From the NCBI GenBank assembly GCA_021812105.1, contig JAKAOQ010000008.1, positions 1 through 19,996 of the forward strand: 19,996 nt of DNA, given 5' to 3'. This DNA comes from Microcaldota archaeon. Lineage in GTDB: Archaea; Micrarchaeota; Micrarchaeia; Micrarchaeales; Micrarchaeaceae. The notes below the pieces were generated by a model. The model did no database searches. It was not told where the DNA came from and saw only the letters and a list, made by a program, of their open reading frames with translations. The translations under genes were made by a program, and so were the position numbers. Shown here in pieces: positions 8,740 through 15,165 of the stretch (positions are counted from its first letter, which is position 1; each line of letters starts with the position of its first letter).

Positions 8740-9522
8740 ACGCAGCCCAGCGGCGAGTTCCCTCGCCGATCCGAGTATCTCTACAGGGGTCATTTCGAAT
8801 ACGCGCGTGTCCTTCATCCTGAGCCTCTCGGAGACTTTCCTGAGCTTCTCCCTGTCGGCCCCGAGCTTCCTGGACGAGTCTATAACAGCGTTCCTGAGCT
8901 TCTTCTTTTTGTGTTCCATTATCAGGGAAATCAATCCCGCATCATCGCTGCTCAGATCGAAGTCTCTCTTCGTTATATGCACTACAATAGAGTCTACCCT
9001 GGGTTTTGGGTAGAAGCTGTCGGCACCTACCTCTGCGATCTTCTCGATGTTCATGGTAAGCGCGGTTACCACGCTCAGGCGCGAATACTTCCTGCTGCCA
9101 GCCTGCGCGGTCATGTGCTCGACGAACTCCTTTTGTAGGCAGAGGACCGCTTCGATACCCCTATCAGCGACCCACATAAGCGTCTTGCTGGACAGGTTGT
9201 ACGGCACGTTCGCCACCAGTATGTCGTAGCCGTCCGTAGCGTTGGCGTCGAGCTTGAAGAAGTCTGAATTGACCAGATTTAGGTTCCCATCGAGATGCTT
9301 ATCTAGAAGTGCAGAGTACAGCCTGTGGTCCTTCTCCACGGCAAGGACTCTTTTCGCACTGGCGCACAGTTCCTCTGTCAGTATGCCGAAACCGGGGCCT
9401 ATCTCTATCGCTTTCTTTCCGCGTGCATATCCCGCCTCCAGTCGCGCCACCCCTTTGTCGAGCAGGAAGTTCTGGCCGAGCTTCCTGCGTGCGCGGAAAT
9501 CCTTGAATTCTAGAGCACGCAT
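8728..9522 (-). CDS. ksgA: 16S rRNA adenine dimethyltransferase (KsgA/Dim1)
   Basis: A 264-residue SAM-dependent enzyme that dimethylates the two adjacent adenines in the 3'-terminal hairpin of small-subunit rRNA, a late ribosome-assembly step. Motifs in order: KLGQNFL (14-20), the SAM-binding motif I EIGPGFGILT (40-49), the acidic VEKD after strand 2 (62-65), NSDFF (85-89), the catalytic NVPYN (105-109; NxPY in the family) and FYPKPRVDS (170-178). The C-terminal helical domain is present. I use the ATG at 9522, because an AGGAAG sequence sits 8 bases upstream; the frame also opens at a GTG at 9531, where that sequence would be too close. A TATA-like AATAAATA lies further upstream and is shared with the divergent pilin-like gene. 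The 3' end overlaps the convergent hydrolase by 12 bases. Confidence 0.96.
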   Translation of the reverse strand: MRALEFKDFRARRKLGQNFLLDKGVARLEAGYARGKKAIEIGPGFGILTEELCASAKRVLAVEKDHRLYSALLDKHLDGNLNLVNSDFFKLDANATDGYDILVANVPYNLSSKTLMWVADRGIEAVLCLQKEFVEHMTAQAGSRKYSRLSVVTALTMNIEKIAEVGADSFYPKPRVDSIVVHITKRDFDLSSDDAGLISLIMEHKKKKLRNAVIDSSRKLGADREKLRKVSERLRMKDTRVFEMTPVEILGSARELAAGLRSLE

Positions 9523-9556
9523 ATCATCCACTTCCTATGTTCTCTACGTTGTGCTA

Positions 9557-9567
9557 CATATTTATTA
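9557..9567. promoter_or_regulatory. Shared AT-rich core of a divergent promoter
   Basis: The ACATATTTATT stretch reads as a TATA-like box in both directions. On the minus strand it serves ksgA (predicted start about 9536). On the plus strand it points to a transcript start near 9588, just before the ATG at 9595, so the two genes probably share one short divergent promoter region. Confidence 0.4.
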
Positions 9568-9594
9568 CTTTTTTTCTCAATGGTAAGTGATTTA

Positions 9595-11094
9595 ATGCGT
9601 GTGCGCAAGGGGGAACCGCGGTCGCAAAGCGCCCTGGAGTTCCTCACCACTTACTCTTTCGTGTTCCTGATAATAGCGGTAGTAATAGCCCTGCTGCTTA
9701 TGTTCTCGTCAATTCCAAAGAGCACGCTGCCGTTCTCGTGCAACTTCTACAGCGGGTTCCAATGCCTAGACGCTTCACTTTCTGTGAATTCGAGCGGGTC
9801 TCCAGTGCTCCTCATAGAAGCGAGCGACACCGAACCCGGGACCGTCAACATCAGCTCGTTCAGCGCGTTCCTCAATTTCTACAACAGCAAGAGCGGCTAC
9901 TGCGTTCCAAATGTGGCGCAGGCCGGTGAGGTGGTGTACTGCGTTGCCAACCTAACGGGCAGCGCCACTCTAGGATCCGTGTATTCAGGCACGATAAAGA
10001 TAACTGCCAACTATTGCGCTCCTGGTCCGGTGAATATAACCGCAAACTGTGCAAAGGGCAGCACATATACTTACACCGGTAACATAAGAGTCCAAGCAAC
10101 CAAGTTTGTCCTAAGCAACTCCTACTACCTGCCCGTGAATATAACCAACAACCAGAGCTATGCTGCACCAGCACACTTCCAGCAGATGATACAGTTCTTA
10201 CCACATAACTACACGGTCGCCGAAAGCCCGGACCTGGGCAACATACGGTTCTACTACGGGGGCAAGGAGCTGTACAGCTGGTGCGAGTCTAACTGCAGCT
10301 CCTCCTCTGCCGGAGTAGCTACTTTCTGGGTAAGGACACCGCAGGCGATACCTCCAGGTCAAAATATGCAGATTTACATGTACTTCCTGCCCAAAAGCGT
10401 GCAGTATGACGGCGTGTACGCGGGAGAGGCGCCGCAACTCTCCCCTACCTATGGCGAATATGACAACGGAGCTAACGTGTTCAACAACTACTGGAACTTT
10501 GCTGGAACGGCTTTGCCAAGTGGATTTAGCTCATTAGCCAGTGGAGGGACTTATAGCGTAAATAATGGCTTAACTCTATCCGTCCCTGCTACAGCTTATG
10601 ATTGGATACATGTCTTTACAACATCCCAATATACACCAGCTATAATAGAAAGTTATGTATCCTCTCAGACTTCTTTGGGTGCGAGAGGAGAGTATGACCT
10701 AGCTTATACTACTGTTGAACCTGCATCAAGCGGCACAGGTTCAGGTTTCCAAACAGATTATAGATTTGATGATTGGAATAATAATAGTAGGATAGCATAC
10801 GACGACGCGGGTGCAAGCGGAGTCATAATACAGTCTGTATTCACTCTCCCAACAGCCTTCATCATATCTGGATCATGGCCAGCGACTGGAAACGAAATCC
10901 TTAAACTCAACTACGCAAATCAGCTCTCAGCAACCAATACTAGTATCACTTATGCTGATGCCAATCTAGATATTTTTATTTCTCATGGCACAACCACGGC
11001 GATGAGCGCAACTACCCAGTGGCTTCGCACCCGTGCCTACCCTCCCAACGGCGTAATGCCGCACGCAAAGTTTGGCACTCTTACGCCAGAATGA
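9595..11094 (+). CDS. Pilin-signal surface protein with DUF2341 and jelly-roll domain
   Basis: A 499-residue secreted protein. The N-terminus is a class III (type IV pilin-like) signal: basic residues, then QSALEFLTTYSFVFLII (about 11-27) and a hydrophobic helix to about 37. Cleavage by an EppA/FlaK-like peptidase just before the Gln is expected, so it may join a pilus-like filament or stay helix-anchored. A Cys-containing beta region (50-160) follows, then a DUF2341 domain (about 177-270: YYLPVNITNN, IRFYYGG, PPGQNMQIYMYF) and a lectin-like jelly-roll (about 295-495) ending in the WLRTRAYPPNGVMP block usually found after DUF2341. These suggest carbohydrate or surface binding. I prefer the ATG at 9595 because of TATA spacing and an upstream GTGAT; an in-frame ATG at 9580 adds five residues. 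Bases about 10500-10985 are clearly more AT-rich than the rest. It has many N-glycosylation sequons. Confidence 0.85.
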   Translation: MRVRKGEPRSQSALEFLTTYSFVFLIIAVVIALLLMFSSIPKSTLPFSCNFYSGFQCLDASLSVNSSGSPVLLIEASDTEPGTVNISSFSAFLNFYNSKSGYCVPNVAQAGEVVYCVANLTGSATLGSVYSGTIKITANYCAPGPVNITANCAKGSTYTYTGNIRVQATKFVLSNSYYLPVNITNNQSYAAPAHFQQMIQFLPHNYTVAESPDLGNIRFYYGGKELYSWCESNCSSSSAGVATFWVRTPQAIPPGQNMQIYMYFLPKSVQYDGVYAGEAPQLSPTYGEYDNGANVFNNYWNFAGTALPSGFSSLASGGTYSVNNGLTLSVPATAYDWIHVFTTSQYTPAIIESYVSSQTSLGARGEYDLAYTTVEPASSGTGSGFQTDYRFDDWNNNSRIAYDDAGASGVIIQSVFTLPTAFIISGSWPATGNEILKLNYANQLSATNTSITYADANLDIFISHGTTTAMSATTQWLRTRAYPPNGVMPHAKFGTLTPE

Positions 11095-11103
11095 AAAGAT
11101 ATG

Positions 11104-11111
11104 CTTTTAAG
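11104..11111 (+). promoter_or_regulatory. TATA box for the EF-like small barrel gene
   Basis: TTTTAAGG is centred about 26 bases before the ATG at 11134, implying a leaderless transcript. This is the main reason for rejecting the upstream in-frame ATG at 11101, which lies before the box. Confidence 0.45.
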
Positions 11112-11133
11112 GTTTGATTGGGTAATTTATACT

Positions 11134-11388
11134 ATGTCAGGGAAGGTCTTGGTTGGGAAGGTAGCCAAATACTACGAGAAGCCCGGTGTAATAGCGATAG
11201 AGCTTCTCGATGAGCTGGGGGTCGGCGATACAATGTACATAGAGACCACAGCTACTAAGCTAGAGCAGAAAGTCAGAAGCATGGAGATTGAGCACATACC
11301 CGTGAACCACGGGTTCAGGGGGGACTCTGTAGGTGTGAAGGTCGACCAGCCTGTTGAGGAAGGCAGCGAGGTTTATAAGCTTATTTGA
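11134..11388 (+). CDS. Translation elongation factor-like small beta-barrel protein
   Basis: An 84-residue protein that resembles domain 2 of EF-Tu/EF1A-type translation factors as a stand-alone unit: KVLVGKVAKYYEKPGVIAIEL, then VGDTMYIE, a SMEIEHIPV strand and GDSVGVKVDQPVEEG near the C-terminus. Similar short proteins in other archaea are annotated elongation-factor-like; their role is unknown, and binding to RNA or a translation factor is a guess. There is no GTPase domain. I start at the ATG at 11134 rather than 11101, because a TATA box lies 26 bases upstream and similarity begins right after it. Its last codons overlap the promoter of the tRNA-Thr gene that follows 16 bases after the stop. 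Confidence 0.85.
   Translation: MSGKVLVGKVAKYYEKPGVIAIELLDELGVGDTMYIETTATKLEQKVRSMEIEHIPVNHGFRGDSVGVKVDQPVEEGSEVYKLI
11373..11381 (+). promoter_or_regulatory. TATA box for tRNA-Thr, inside the preceding gene
   Basis: GTTTATAAG is centred about 28 bases before the tRNA 5' end, the normal distance for an archaeal tRNA promoter. It lies inside the last codons of the EF-like gene. Confidence 0.5.
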
Positions 11389-11404
11389 GCAAATTCTTTT
11401 TATC

Positions 11405-11511
11405 GCCCCAGTAGCTCAGTGGCAGAGCGTCTGCATGGTAAAAGGCTTCATGCGGAAGTTTTATCAAAACCATAAAGCAGAAGGTCGTGGGTCCAATTCC
11501 CACCTGGGGCT
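11405..11511 (+). tRNA. tRNA-Thr(GGT) with intron in the anticodon loop
   Basis: The acceptor arms GCCCCAG (11405-11411) and CTGGGGC (11504-11510) pair perfectly. The D stem is GCTC/GAGC, the anticodon stem TCTGC (11430-11434)/GCAGA (11477-11481) and the T stem GTGGG/CCCAC with loop TCCAATT. Removing 11441-11475 leaves the seven-base loop ATGGTA+A with anticodon GGT (Thr). The discriminator is T (11511), consistent with U73 of archaeal threonine tRNAs, and CCA is not encoded. The 35-base intron is at the canonical 37/38 site: a central 4-bp helix ATGG (11435-11438)/CCAT (11470-11473) is flanked by three-base bulges TAA and AAA, a bulge-helix-bulge recognised by the splicing endonuclease. The inner intron hairpin (CTTC/GAAG) is offset, so the motif is slightly relaxed. 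Confidence 0.93.
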
Positions 11512-11534
11512 TGCGATTTTTGTTTAAATCGCAA
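11511..11534 (+). terminator. Hairpin directly after tRNA-Thr
   Basis: TTGCGATTT (11511-11519) and AAATCGCAA (11526-11534) form a perfect 9-bp stem with a six-base loop (TTGTTT). It starts at the tRNA discriminator base and has T-rich sequence in its 5' arm and loop. It could be a terminator or a 3'-end processing signal. Confidence 0.5.
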
Positions 11535-11537
11535 AAC

Positions 11538-11545
11538 TTAAATAG
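11538..11545 (+). promoter_or_regulatory. TATA box for the four-helix membrane protein gene
   Basis: CTTAAATA is centred about 25 bases before the ATG at 11566, implying a leaderless mRNA. Confidence 0.5.
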
Positions 11546-11565
11546 CCCGTTCGAGCAATACCTCC

Positions 11566-12060
11566 ATGGCTAGTATTGCGCTTAAGAGATACGGGTTGGA
11601 GAATGCGGCAAAAATTCTCATAACTGTAGGATTCCTGTTTGTTCTACTATCATGGGTTGCGGCTTTCTATTATTTCGGGCACGTAGGTAAGCCAGCGTTG
11701 CTCATAGTGCCATTAATATTCACGTGCGTTTTGATAATACTCCTCTTGGTGATAAGGTACAGATACACACTGTTTGAAAAGTATCCATACCTTATGAATC
11801 TTCCTTCGTTGTTCTACCATATAGGCGAACGTGGGCGTACTGATAATCAGAGCGTGGCGTTCAGTATGATATTCACGGTGCACGCTTTGGTGATCGCGTT
11901 TCTTGGGCTCCTGAGCCTTATCCTGGCGATCAGCGTGGGTTCCGGCATTCACAGCAGTTCTGCTTCGCCATTTCTATACGCATACTTCGCAATAATCGCG
12001 ATTCTTATCGTGTCCGTGCTGTTGCAGTACCGCAAAATCTACAGAAAGTTTTCGAGGTGA
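11566..12060 (+). CDS. Unknown four-helix membrane protein
   Basis: A 164-residue integral membrane protein with four predicted helices, about 16-37, 43-66, 97-124 and 135-154. A hydrophilic loop of about 30 residues between helices 2 and 3 contains Arg, Glu and Tyr residues, and the C-terminal tail is basic (QYRKIYRKFSR). There is no signal peptide, catalytic motif or cofactor site I recognise, and no transporter family is evident. It starts 26 bases after a TATA box and is probably transcribed alone. The next gene converges on it. Confidence 0.8.
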   Translation: MASIALKRYGLENAAKILITVGFLFVLLSWVAAFYYFGHVGKPALLIVPLIFTCVLIILLLVIRYRYTLFEKYPYLMNLPSLFYHIGERGRTDNQSVAFSMIFTVHALVIAFLGLLSLILAISVGSGIHSSSASPFLYAYFAIIAILIVSVLLQYRKIYRKFSR

Positions 12061-12139
12061 ATCTCGAATAGGCCCACGCGTTTATTCTGCGCGAAAGGAT
12101 AAAACACTCACAATCTTTTATTGCGAGTCGCAGATCTCT

Positions 12140-12808
12140 CTATCTGCCTGACACGAACTCGCCAATCGCCTTGAGTGTCTTCTCCAGTACCTTTATAGAC
12201 GCCGACACGTTCTCTCCGATTTCCAGACTATGGTCGGCCCCCTTTATTACAAGTACCCTGTTTCTTGCATTTTCCCGCATCCGCTTCAATGCATCCGGGT
12301 CGTAATATGCGTCAGCAGTGCCTATAACGAAAATCGATTTCTTCGTTGGATTCTGCTGCAGCGTTGCGATGATCCTTTTGTTATCGAGCAGCGGCGTAAG
12401 CAGCACGTTGCGCGTGTCCTTGGGCAACGAGCGTTCCTGCAGCAGTGCAGCGAGCGAAACCGTGCCGATGGACTTGCCCAAAAACACTACGCGCTTGTAG
12501 TTGCGCTTTATCATTACGGACTTCCACGCCGCTATCGCGTCCTTTCTTATCCACTCTGACTTCATCTCCTCATTGAGCGCGAGATATTCCTTGTTCATGC
12601 CGTAATTGGTCTCGACCCACAGTACATCAAATCCCTGGTCAACGAGCATTAGCGTAGAATAGTATAGGAGCGGCATCTGGCACGTGTATCCTAAGCCAGG
12701 GAATACCACAGCGAGCTTATCTGTTCTGCCCCCTTGGAAGTAGAAAGTGTTTTGTACATCGCCGTTATGCCCGGATATCTTGATACGGTTGACAGAATAC
12801 CTTCCCAT
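12140..12808 (-). CDS. Alpha/beta-hydrolase superfamily protein
   Basis: A 222-residue cytosolic alpha/beta-hydrolase. The nucleophile elbow GKSIG gives Ser113, the acid is probably Asp166 in GTADAYYD (Asp170 is an alternative), and His193 in GADHSLE completes the triad. An early VVFPGLGYTCQMP segment (34-46) fits the oxyanion-hole loop after strand 3. The small size and lack of a lid resemble dienelactone-hydrolase-like and KANL3/Tex30-like hydrolases; the substrate is unknown. The ATG at 12808 lies about 27 bases after a minus-strand TATA box (12831-12839), which supports it as a leaderless start. It converges with the membrane-protein gene across 79 bases. Confidence 0.88.
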   Translation of the reverse strand: MGRYSVNRIKISGHNGDVQNTFYFQGGRTDKLAVVFPGLGYTCQMPLLYYSTLMLVDQGFDVLWVETNYGMNKEYLALNEEMKSEWIRKDAIAAWKSVMIKRNYKRVVFLGKSIGTVSLAALLQERSLPKDTRNVLLTPLLDNKRIIATLQQNPTKKSIFVIGTADAYYDPDALKRMRENARNRVLVIKGADHSLEIGENVSASIKVLEKTLKAIGEFVSGR

Positions 12809-12830
12809 AATGTCTGCTGCGCATTCAAGA

Positions 12831-12839
12831 AATATAAAA
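12831..12839 (-). promoter_or_regulatory. TATA box for the alpha/beta-hydrolase gene
   Basis: Minus-strand TTTTATATT is centred about 27 bases before the ATG at 12808. Confidence 0.5.
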
Positions 12840-12884
12840 CTTGCTGGAGAACGGGAAGATGCAGGGAAATCCCTGCACCGTGCA

Positions 12885-13058
12885 TCACGCCTCCTTTATC
12901 GCCGCCCTTATCTTGGCCATCGTTGCGTCGTCTACCTTATCCATTCCATGGGCCTCCTTGGCGTGCTTCGCTATCTTCTGCATCAGCCTGTTATCGTCGT
13001 TCTCCTTCGCCACGAACCCACAGCTCAACCCTATGTCCTTGCATGCAAAACTCTTCAT
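12885..13058 (-). CDS. DUF1059 family small protein
   Basis: A 57-residue protein matching the DUF1059 pattern: MKSFACKDIGLSCGF at the start, then a helix with HAKEAHGMDK (about 32-41) and a C-terminal IRAAIKEA. Members are widespread small soluble proteins in archaea and bacteria, with no established role. Two conserved cysteines (Cys6, Cys13) sit near the N-terminus. I start at the ATG at 13058: the frame extends upstream to a TTG, but GGTGGTG (minus strand 13061-13067) and a TATA box near 13091-13098 fit the ATG, and family similarity begins there. Confidence 0.85.
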   Translation of the reverse strand: MKSFACKDIGLSCGFVAKENDDNRLMQKIAKHAKEAHGMDKVDDATMAKIRAAIKEA

Positions 13059-13090
13059 TACACCACCAAGTGTCAATCACGCGCTCAAAG

Positions 13091-13098
13091 TATATAAA
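13091..13098 (-). promoter_or_regulatory. TATA box for the DUF1059 gene
   Basis: Minus-strand TTTATATA would start a transcript near 13068, giving a leader of about 10 bases that includes GGTGGTG, a Shine-Dalgarno-like sequence. Confidence 0.45.
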
Positions 13099-13148
13099 CC
13101 CATCCGGAACCTTTTGCACCGTTTATAGCCTTTTCCGTTGAAGCCAGA

Positions 13149-13301
13149 TTATATACCTGCATGCCCGACACTCACGTTATTCCTATAGCTCGTATGTTTG
13201 AAGAAGACAGACACGAACACTACATAAAGGATCGCTCCAACGAAGAGGCCAATGCTCAAAAGGAGGAAGGCGAACAGCATAGAGTCAAGCCCGAATATCA
13301 T
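13149..13301 (-). CDS. Small single-helix membrane protein (hypothetical)
   Basis: A possible 50-residue protein with one strong membrane helix (about 8-29: LFAFLLLSIGLFVGAILYVVFV) and a polar C-terminal tail. The frame is open further upstream, but that extension looks unlike protein, crosses the divergent promoter of the EF-like gene and lacks hydrophobic structure, so I use the ATG at 13301. A minus-strand AATATTAAATA stretch near 13326-13336 gives a TATA box at suitable distance, and GGTGAGTGGGTG lies before the start. No family was recognised. It could be spurious, but the helix and promoter favour a real gene. Confidence 0.5.
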   Translation of the reverse strand: MIFGLDSMLFAFLLLSIGLFVGAILYVVFVSVFFKHTSYRNNVSVGHAGI

Positions 13302-13346
13302 ATTCAACACCCACTCACCACACCTATTTAATATTTGTGCGGAAGA

Positions 13347-13356
13347 GATATTTATA
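13347..13356 (+). promoter_or_regulatory. TATA box for the pseudo-GTPase EF-like gene
   Basis: GATATTTATA is centred about 26 bases before the ATG at 13378, supporting that start over an in-frame ATG at 13252. Confidence 0.5.
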
Positions 13357-13377
13357 CATTTCCAACAAGGTACTTTC

Positions 13378-14271
13378 ATGCATTTTATTGTCTCCATACC
13401 GTTCGACCAGGGCCTGGCTGAGAGCATAGGCAAAAAGGGCTCAGAGGAGGGGATTGCGTTCTACAACAGGAAGGAAATAGACGATGTGATAGTCTGCCTC
13501 GTGCCTACGGATCCGGACGGCAAGTACTATACCGTTGCCGAATCGATGATGCTCGCCGATCAGGTGGTGCTTAGCACAAGGAACATGGGCAGCAATTTCG
13601 GCGAGGCGCTTATAGCTGCGGGCCTTCTGGGAAAACGCGTCATATTCACGAACGAGAATGACGTATCAAAGTTCGCGAAGGGCGTGGACTATGTAGTCGC
13701 AGACAGGGAAAGGGTACTCGAAGCAATACTTGGTTACAGGCCCGATAAGAAAGCCGCCGATCAGGGTAATGTCGTGTTGATAGACCGGGTATTCCCCGTA
13801 AAGGGTGTCGGTACCGTGGCTCTGGGTTTCGTCAAGAGCGGTAGGATACGCGTCCACGATACGCTGCTGCACAATTCCGGCAAGAGCGCTTTCGTGCGCT
13901 CGATACAGGTCCAGGACGTTGACAGGGACGAGGCCGAGGCTGGGACTAGGGTAGGCCTTGCGCTGAAGGGGCTTGATTACGGCGAGATAGACAAGGGTGA
14001 TACCTTGTCGGACAGGAGGATAGAAAAGGTAGAGGAGCTCACGGCTGCGCTCAGCATGTCTGAAATAGGCCAGGAATATATCGTTGCGGGCAGAAGGTAC
14101 ACGCTGGTATCGGATTTCATAGTCAGCGAGGTGGAGGTGCTGGAGTTCGATGAGAGCAAGAACATAGTAAGGTTCGGGCTCGCCAAGGCCGCAGCGCTGC
14201 AACCCGGAGACGAGTTCCTCCTTCTGAGGAACGGAATCCCGAGAATGTTCGCCAGGGGGACCGTGCGCTAG
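13378..14271 (+). CDS. SelB/EF-Tu-like protein with degenerate GTPase domain
   Basis: A 297-residue translation-factor-like protein. Residues 130-215 match EF-Tu/SelB domain 2: VFPVKGVGTVALGFVKSGRIRVHDTL, then VRSIQVQDVDRDEAEAGTRVGLALKGLD and a GDTL end. Residues about 220-297 fit domain 3. The N-terminal 125 residues occupy the G-domain position, but I see no P-loop (GxxxxGK[ST]), no DxxG and no NKxD, so it probably neither binds nor hydrolyses GTP in the usual way. Similar pseudo-GTPase EF proteins are found in other archaea; their role is unknown. It may bind tRNA or the ribosome, but that is inference. The frame is open back to 13252, but the TATA box and the loss of similarity before MHFIVSIPFD favour the ATG at 13378. 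Confidence 0.85.
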   Translation: MHFIVSIPFDQGLAESIGKKGSEEGIAFYNRKEIDDVIVCLVPTDPDGKYYTVAESMMLADQVVLSTRNMGSNFGEALIAAGLLGKRVIFTNENDVSKFAKGVDYVVADRERVLEAILGYRPDKKAADQGNVVLIDRVFPVKGVGTVALGFVKSGRIRVHDTLLHNSGKSAFVRSIQVQDVDRDEAEAGTRVGLALKGLDYGEIDKGDTLSDRRIEKVEELTAALSMSEIGQEYIVAGRRYTLVSDFIVSEVEVLEFDESKNIVRFGLAKAAALQPGDEFLLLRNGIPRMFARGTVR

Positions 14272-14330
14272 GATTTCAGAAAGAGATTTAGTATTTTCTA
14301 GCGATACTATAGCGTATACCTTTGTTCTGG

Positions 14331-14337
14331 TTTAACC
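14331..14337 (+). promoter_or_regulatory. TATA-like box for the unknown charged gene
   Basis: TTTAACC is centred about 26 bases before the ATG at 14359, implying a leaderless mRNA. Confidence 0.35.
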
Positions 14338-14358
14338 TTACTACACCTGGTAGAGCAA

Positions 14359-15144
14359 ATGAGCACAAACACAACCAAGAAGGCGCGTGAAACGGTGGCA
14401 GCAGCCAAGGGGAACCACGGAGACAACGCGTCCGAAGTAGTAAAAGAAGCCCTGAAGAAATACGCGGAAGAGTACGGAACCGATAAATTGAGGTCTCAGA
14501 TTTCACATTATATTGGCAGCGGCGCCGGTGTAGACGTCAATGCGAAAGCGGGGTTATCGACTAAGAGTCCAGATAGTTTGAAGGCAGGGGAACTAAGAGT
14601 CGCAACGACCGGCACACGGATAGACGACCCGATATGGGAAGCCAGGAGCCGCGTAGAAGGGCTCTTCAGGCTAAAGGAGGAGAGGAAATTGCTGGACGAG
14701 AAAATCTGGGCCGAAGAAGACAGGTTCAAGAACTTTATCCGGGAAAACTCGGAAAGCCTGCCTTTGAAGAGCAGATTCCTTAGGGATACAATCGAGCTTG
14801 TCAACCTCTGGCTGTCAATATACAGGAATCCACGCGTGTCGCGCGGAGACGCGTCTGCAGACAGAGAGCAGCAACTCAGAGTTCAGCACGAAAACGCCGA
14901 CAGGATCGCTTCGAGACTCGAGAGAATAGGTTACAAGCTCGACAAAAGGTATATACTTGACATGACAGACATAGGCGAACAGCTAAGGGAGCTTCTGTGG
15001 AAAGAGCCCAGGTCTGATGACAGCAAAGAACATATTAGATGGGACGCCCTGGTTAATGAGGTCGTCGCCATGGTAAGCGAAGACATAATACGCATGGATG
15101 AGGTGCTCAAAATCTACCAAAAGAAGGAGGGCAAAAATGTGTAG
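14359..15144 (+). CDS. Unknown soluble charged helical protein
   Basis: A 261-residue protein that I do not recognise. The N-terminal 90 residues are polar and low-complexity (Lys/Ala-rich, then a Gly/Ser/Thr-rich linker), and from about 95 to 260 it is predicted helical with dense Arg, Glu, Asp and Lys and coiled-coil character (for example 97-130 and 155-200). There is no signal peptide or membrane segment. Trp and Leu placement near 148-153 and 213-215 may mark a helical core. The ATG at 14359 follows a TATA-like box. The 3' end is only 21 bases from the convergent TPR gene, separated by a GC-rich hairpin. A scaffold or nucleic-acid-associated role is speculation. Confidence 0.78.
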   Translation: MSTNTTKKARETVAAAKGNHGDNASEVVKEALKKYAEEYGTDKLRSQISHYIGSGAGVDVNAKAGLSTKSPDSLKAGELRVATTGTRIDDPIWEARSRVEGLFRLKEERKLLDEKIWAEEDRFKNFIRENSESLPLKSRFLRDTIELVNLWLSIYRNPRVSRGDASADREQQLRVQHENADRIASRLERIGYKLDKRYILDMTDIGEQLRELLWKEPRSDDSKEHIRWDALVNEVVAMVSEDIIRMDEVLKIYQKKEGKNV

Positions 15145-15161
15145 CCCGGGCGCCCCTGGCT
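15143..15161. terminator. GC-rich hairpin between convergent genes
   Basis: AGCC (15143-15146) pairs with GGCT (15158-15161), and the inner GGG/CCC around CG extends the stem with small bulges. It begins at the last base of the plus-strand stop codon and lies just before the minus-strand stop, so it could end transcription from both sides. There is no long T-run. Confidence 0.35.
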
Positions 15162-15165
15162 ATAT

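Noticed and set aside
13666..14202. A 178-codon minus-strand open frame
   Set aside because: It is antisense to the EF-like gene, whose domain 2 motifs are clear; the opposite frame has no recognisable features.
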